Source of the DNA: an uncultured Clostridia bacterium
GTDB lineage: Bacteria > Bacillota > Clostridia > TANB77 > CAG-508
DNA: 8,856 bases
Direction of reading: 5' to 3'
Assembly (NCBI GenBank): GCA_949746285.1
Contig: CATJZH010000174.1
Coordinates: 1-8,856, forward strand
Under the pieces are notes generated by a model. That model saw only the letters and a program-made list of their open reading frames with translations. It was not told the DNA's origin and searched no databases. Below are positions 5,723-8,856 of this stretch, one piece after another. The stretch's first letter is position 1, and every line of letters begins with the position of its first letter. The position numbers and the translations under genes were made by a program.

Positions 5723-6373
5723 TTAGAAATCTTTTGGTTTTAGTTCTAAATATATATTTCTTTCATCTTGTATCATTGAAATTTTGCCATGTCCAGGATA
5801 AACTATTGTATCATCAGGAAGTGGCATTAATCTATTTGTAATTGATGTAATTATTTCTTCAAAGTTTCCTGTTGGCAAATCTGTTCTTCCCCAAGTTCCT
5901 GAAAATAAGGTATCTCCTGTAAAAACTAATCCTTCTTTTTCAGAATATAAACATAATCCACCTTTTGTGTGACCTGGTGTAGAAATAACTTTAAATTCTA
6001 TATTCCCTACATGAATTAAATCTTCATCATCAACTCTAGAATCAGCTTCAAGCTCTGGCTTTTCCATATTTATATAATATGCTAAATTTATATCTTCATT
6101 ATATAGTCCTTCACTATCAGGTCTACTTATAAGAATTTTTCCACCTTTGCGTCTTTTAAGTTCTGCTATTCCACCTATGTGGTCTGCATGGCAATGCGTT
6201 ATAAAAATATATTTTAAATTGCCTTCTAATATATCTAAAGTTTCAGCAATTTTTTCAGGTTCGCCACCTGGATCTATTACCAGTGCTTCTTTTGTTTCTT
6301 CATCACATACTATATAAGAATTTGTAAGTAATCCTACTTGAGGAGTCTTTACTTGTAATCTTTTTAATATCAT
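5723..6373 (-). CDS. MBL-fold metallohydrolase, glyoxalase II-like
   Basis: This is a 216-residue metallo-beta-lactamase-fold hydrolase with a complete dinuclear metal site: HCHADH at 60-65 (H60, H62, D64, H65), H135 in TPGHTKGG, D154 in FTGDTLF, and H195 in YPGHGK. The sequence GTWGRTDLPTGN after the GD motif is typical of the hydroxyacylglutathione hydrolase-like group (B. subtilis YqgX type). Proteins of this group hydrolyse thioesters or related small substrates in the cytoplasm. Clostridia usually lack glutathione, so the true substrate is unknown and a gloB name would be too specific. AGGAG lies 7 bases upstream of the ATG. It lies between relA and hisS with gaps of 25 and 23 bases, a common placement in Clostridia, so it is probably co-transcribed. 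Confidence 0.9.
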   Translation of the reverse strand: MILKRLQVKTPQVGLLTNSYIVCDEETKEALVIDPGGEPEKIAETLDILEGNLKYIFITHCHADHIGGIAELKRRKGGKILISRPDSEGLYNEDINLAYYINMEKPELEADSRVDDEDLIHVGNIEFKVISTPGHTKGGLCLYSEKEGLVFTGDTLFSGTWGRTDLPTGNFEEIITSITNRLMPLPDDTIVYPGHGKISMIQDERNIYLELKPKDF

Positions 6374-6398
6374 TTGTTTTCTCCTATCTTATAATAAT

Positions 6399-8597
6399 TT
6401 ATCCTCTTTTACGGCTAACCTCATACACACTTTCAATATTTCTAAAAGAAGCTAATATTTTATTTAAAGTATCTATGTTTTCAACTTCTAGCGATAAATC
6501 AATTATTGCAATTGCTTCTTTAGTAACTCTTGTATTCATTCCATTTAATTTTATTTTAGCACTTTCTACTTGTTTTATTATATCTTTTAATAAACCACTT
6601 CTATCATTTGCTAATATTTCAATTTCAACTTTATAAGAACCATTAACATCATCAAACCAATAAACATCAATCATTCTATTTTCTTCATTTAATAGATCTT
6701 TTACATTTGCGCAATCTGTACGATGTACTGACACTCCTCTTCCTTTTGTAATATACCCAACTATTTCGTCTCCTGGTAATGGATTACAACATTTTGAAAG
6801 TTTTACTAAACAATTGTCAATTCCTTTTACTACAACACCTGTTTTTGAAGGTTTTATTCTTGATGGTTTGGCTTTAGCCAATTCTTCAATTTTCTCTTCA
6901 AAATCTTCATCTTCATGTTCTTTTCTATATTCATCTAAAAGCCTTGCCATTAATTTGTTTACAGAAATTCCACCAAATCCTATACTCGCATACAAATCAT
7001 CTACTGTTTGGAATTTATATCTGTCTATGGCAAGTTGCAACCACTCTGGCTTTACTAAATCTGAATATTTAATTCCAATTTTCTTAACTTCTCTTTCAAT
7101 TGCATCTTTACCTTTTTCAATATTTTCACTTCTTTGTGCTCTTTTAAACCATTGATTTATTCTTGTTTTAGCAGAAGAACTCTTTACAAATTTAAGCCAG
7201 TCTCTACTTGGTCCTTTAGTTTGTTCTGATGTTAATATTTCTACTATATCTCCATTTCGAAGTGGTGTTATAATAGGCATCATTTTACTGTTTATTTTAC
7301 ATCCTATCATTTTATGTCCAATTTGTTCATGTATGCTGTACGCAAAATCTATTGGAGTAGCACCTTTTGGTAATACTTTAATCATACCTTTAGGTGTAAA
7401 TATATAAACTTCATCTTCAAACAACTCTGTTTTTAATGTATTTAAAAATTCATCTGGATTTTCTGTATTCTTTTGCCATTCTAATGTTTCACGAAGCCAA
7501 GCTAACTTGTCCTCAGTAACTATAACATTGGCTTTTTTTCCTTTGTTATTTGCTTCTTTATATGCCCAATGTGCAGCAATACCAAACTCTGCTGTTCTAT
7601 GCATGTCCCAAGTACGAATTTGAACTTCAAAGGGTGTTCCTTTAGGTCCTAATAATGTAGTATGTATAGACTGATACATATTCTTTTTAGGAACAGCTAT
7701 ATAATCTTTAAATCTTCCTGGCATTGGTGTATACATTTCATGTACAATTCCCAAAACCGCATAGCAATCTTTTACATCATTTACTAAAATTCTAAGTGCA
7801 AACAAATCATAAATTTGATCTAAATTTTTATTGTCTCTTTGCATTTTTCTATAAATACTATATAAATGTTTGGCTCTTCCTGTTATATCTGCTTTTATTC
7901 CTTCATTTTTTATTTCCTCTTCTAAATCTTCCTGTATTTTATTTAAAAATTTTAATCTCTCTTCTCTTTTTTTGTCTAATCCTGCAATTATTTCATGAAA
8001 TTCTTCTGGATGCAAATATTTAAAACTTAAATCTTCAAGTTCCCACTTTAATGAATATATACCTAATCTATTAGCAAGTGGTGCATATAAATCTTGAGTT
8101 TCTTGAGCATTTGCAATTTGTCTATCTCTTGTTAAATATTTTAGTGTTCTCATATTATGAAGTCTATCTGCTAATTTTATAAGTATAACTCTTATATCTT
8201 TTCCCATCGCAAGAAACATTTTTCTATAATTTTCAACTTGTTGTTCTTCTTGTGTTGTATATCTTAGTGTACCAAGCTTTGTAACACCAGCTACCATTTC
8301 AGCTATTGCCTGTCCAAATTCTCTTACTAAATCCTCATGAGTTACTGGTGTATCTTCCACTACATCATGAAGAAGTGCTGCACATATAGTCTCATCATCA
8401 AGTTCTAATGATGCTAAAATATAAGCAACATTTATTGGATGTATCATATATGGTTCACCAGATTTCCTACATTGATCTCCATGATACTTATTTGCAAATT
8501 CATAAGCTTTTCTAATAAGTATTTCATTTGTATTTGGATATTTTTGTTTTTGTTTTTCAATTATATCATTTATTGTTACTTGTTTAGTTTCTGACAT
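6399..8597 (-). CDS. relA: Bifunctional (p)ppGpp synthetase/hydrolase (Rel)
   Basis: This long RelA/SpoT homologue makes pppGpp/ppGpp from ATP and GTP/GDP on amino acid starvation and degrades it. At 732 residues all domains are present. The HD hydrolase has H53, H77, D78 (LLHDVVEDT) and D144 (KLADRLHNMRTL), so it should be active. The synthetase has R241/K243/H244, D264 (YDLFALRI), RFKDYIAVPK and E324 in FEVQIRT. The TGS domain covers about 394-456, the helical region about 470-580, the Cys-rich zinc-finger-like part 599-629 (SKCCNPLPGDEIVGY, HRTDC), and the ACT domain about 655-732. These residues match the bifunctional Rel of Gram-positives rather than the synthetase-only RelA of E. coli. 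The RBS AGAAGGGGA starts its 7-base spacing before the ATG. It follows recJ by 25 bases. Confidence 0.97.
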   Translation of the reverse strand: MSETKQVTINDIIEKQKQKYPNTNEILIRKAYEFANKYHGDQCRKSGEPYMIHPINVAYILASLELDDETICAALLHDVVEDTPVTHEDLVREFGQAIAEMVAGVTKLGTLRYTTQEEQQVENYRKMFLAMGKDIRVILIKLADRLHNMRTLKYLTRDRQIANAQETQDLYAPLANRLGIYSLKWELEDLSFKYLHPEEFHEIIAGLDKKREERLKFLNKIQEDLEEEIKNEGIKADITGRAKHLYSIYRKMQRDNKNLDQIYDLFALRILVNDVKDCYAVLGIVHEMYTPMPGRFKDYIAVPKKNMYQSIHTTLLGPKGTPFEVQIRTWDMHRTAEFGIAAHWAYKEANNKGKKANVIVTEDKLAWLRETLEWQKNTENPDEFLNTLKTELFEDEVYIFTPKGMIKVLPKGATPIDFAYSIHEQIGHKMIGCKINSKMMPIITPLRNGDIVEILTSEQTKGPSRDWLKFVKSSSAKTRINQWFKRAQRSENIEKGKDAIEREVKKIGIKYSDLVKPEWLQLAIDRYKFQTVDDLYASIGFGGISVNKLMARLLDEYRKEHEDEDFEEKIEELAKAKPSRIKPSKTGVVVKGIDNCLVKLSKCCNPLPGDEIVGYITKGRGVSVHRTDCANVKDLLNEENRMIDVYWFDDVNGSYKVEIEILANDRSGLLKDIIKQVESAKIKLNGMNTRVTKEAIAIIDLSLEVENIDTLNKILASFRNIESVYEVSRKRG

Positions 8598-8622
8598 ATA
8601 TAAATCCCCTTCTTGTTTTTTA

Positions 8623-8856
8623 TCAATACGACTTTCTAATATCTTTCATATTTATTTGAACATTTTCTATTCCATTAAAAGTATTTATTTCTAGAAGTCC
8701 TATTACATCTACTTTGTCTCCAATTAAATATTCTTCTGTGTATTTTCCCATATTAAATCCAATTGCATTTATAATGGCATTTCCATCTTTTAAAGTTAAT
8801 TTTAAATGCTTTCCTTCTGATAGTGCTCTTATTGAGTCTATTTTTAAATTTCTGTA
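8623..8856 (-). CDS. recJ: Single-stranded-DNA-specific exonuclease RecJ, C-terminal fragment
   Basis: Only the last 77 codons lie in the window; the gene continues past the right edge. RecJ is a 5'-3' single-strand DNA exonuclease used in recombination and mismatch/base repair. The visible part matches its C-terminal OB-fold: HLKLTL, then AIGFNMG, then GDKVDVIGLLEINTFNG, and the closing VQINMKDIR. The phosphoesterase (DHH/DHHA1) domains would be outside the window. The TGA is at 8623-8625, followed after 25 bases by the relA start, so the two are likely translated from one message. Assignment rests on the short OB segment and on the gene order recJ-relA, which is common in Firmicutes. Confidence 0.85.
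   Translation of the reverse strand, partial: YRNLKIDSIRALSEGKHLKLTLKDGNAIINAIGFNMGKYTEEYLIGDKVDVIGLLEINTFNGIENVQINMKDIRKSY

Noticed and set aside
6814..7155. 113-codon open frame on the plus strand
   Set aside because: It lies wholly antisense to relA, whose protein is conserved across the span. Its serine/leucine-rich composition mirrors the complementary frame, and it has no convincing RBS.

Overview
The window looks like a chromosomal housekeeping region from an AT-rich, low-GC Gram-positive bacterium, most likely a member of Clostridia. The evidence is the A/T-ending codon use, strong AGGAGG-type ribosome binding sites, TTG starts, a SpoIIP sporulation protein, and the recJ-relA-metallohydrolase-hisS gene order typical of Firmicutes. 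An anaerobic gut lineage is plausible, but the sequence does not prove it. There is no phage, CRISPR array, transposase or obvious defence system here.

Layout, left to right. Bases 1-162 hold no recognisable gene. They contain a short hairpin-rich segment of higher GC, a perfect 12-bp palindrome, and a GGAC/GTCC palindromic repeat that runs into the 3' end of coaE and encodes its last residues and stop codon. Next come coaE (CoA biosynthesis, minus) and rnhA (RNase HI, minus), an apparent two-gene operon. A 98-bp divergent intergenic region separates rnhA from tmcAL (tRNA-Met acetylation, plus) and carries two back-to-back promoters whose -10 elements coincide. tmcAL converges on spoIIP (minus), with a hairpin between them that could terminate in both directions. 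spoIIP is divergent from a small unidentified membrane protein gene (plus) that has a consensus promoter with an operator-like inverted repeat. That gene converges on hisS through another shared hairpin terminator.

The right half is a minus-strand block in the transcription order recJ (only its 3' end is in the window), relA/spoT, an MBL-fold hydrolase, and hisS. The gaps are 23-25 bp and no internal terminator is visible, so it is probably one transcript. It combines DNA repair, (p)ppGpp alarmone metabolism, a small-molecule hydrolase and histidyl-tRNA charging. The apt, dtd and aspS genes that often belong to this cluster in Firmicutes are absent from the expected positions.

Most genes are conventional. 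The parts least explained are the small Cys/Gly-rich membrane protein at 3927-4388, the repeat-encoded end of coaE, the overlapping divergent promoters, and the structured segment at the left edge.
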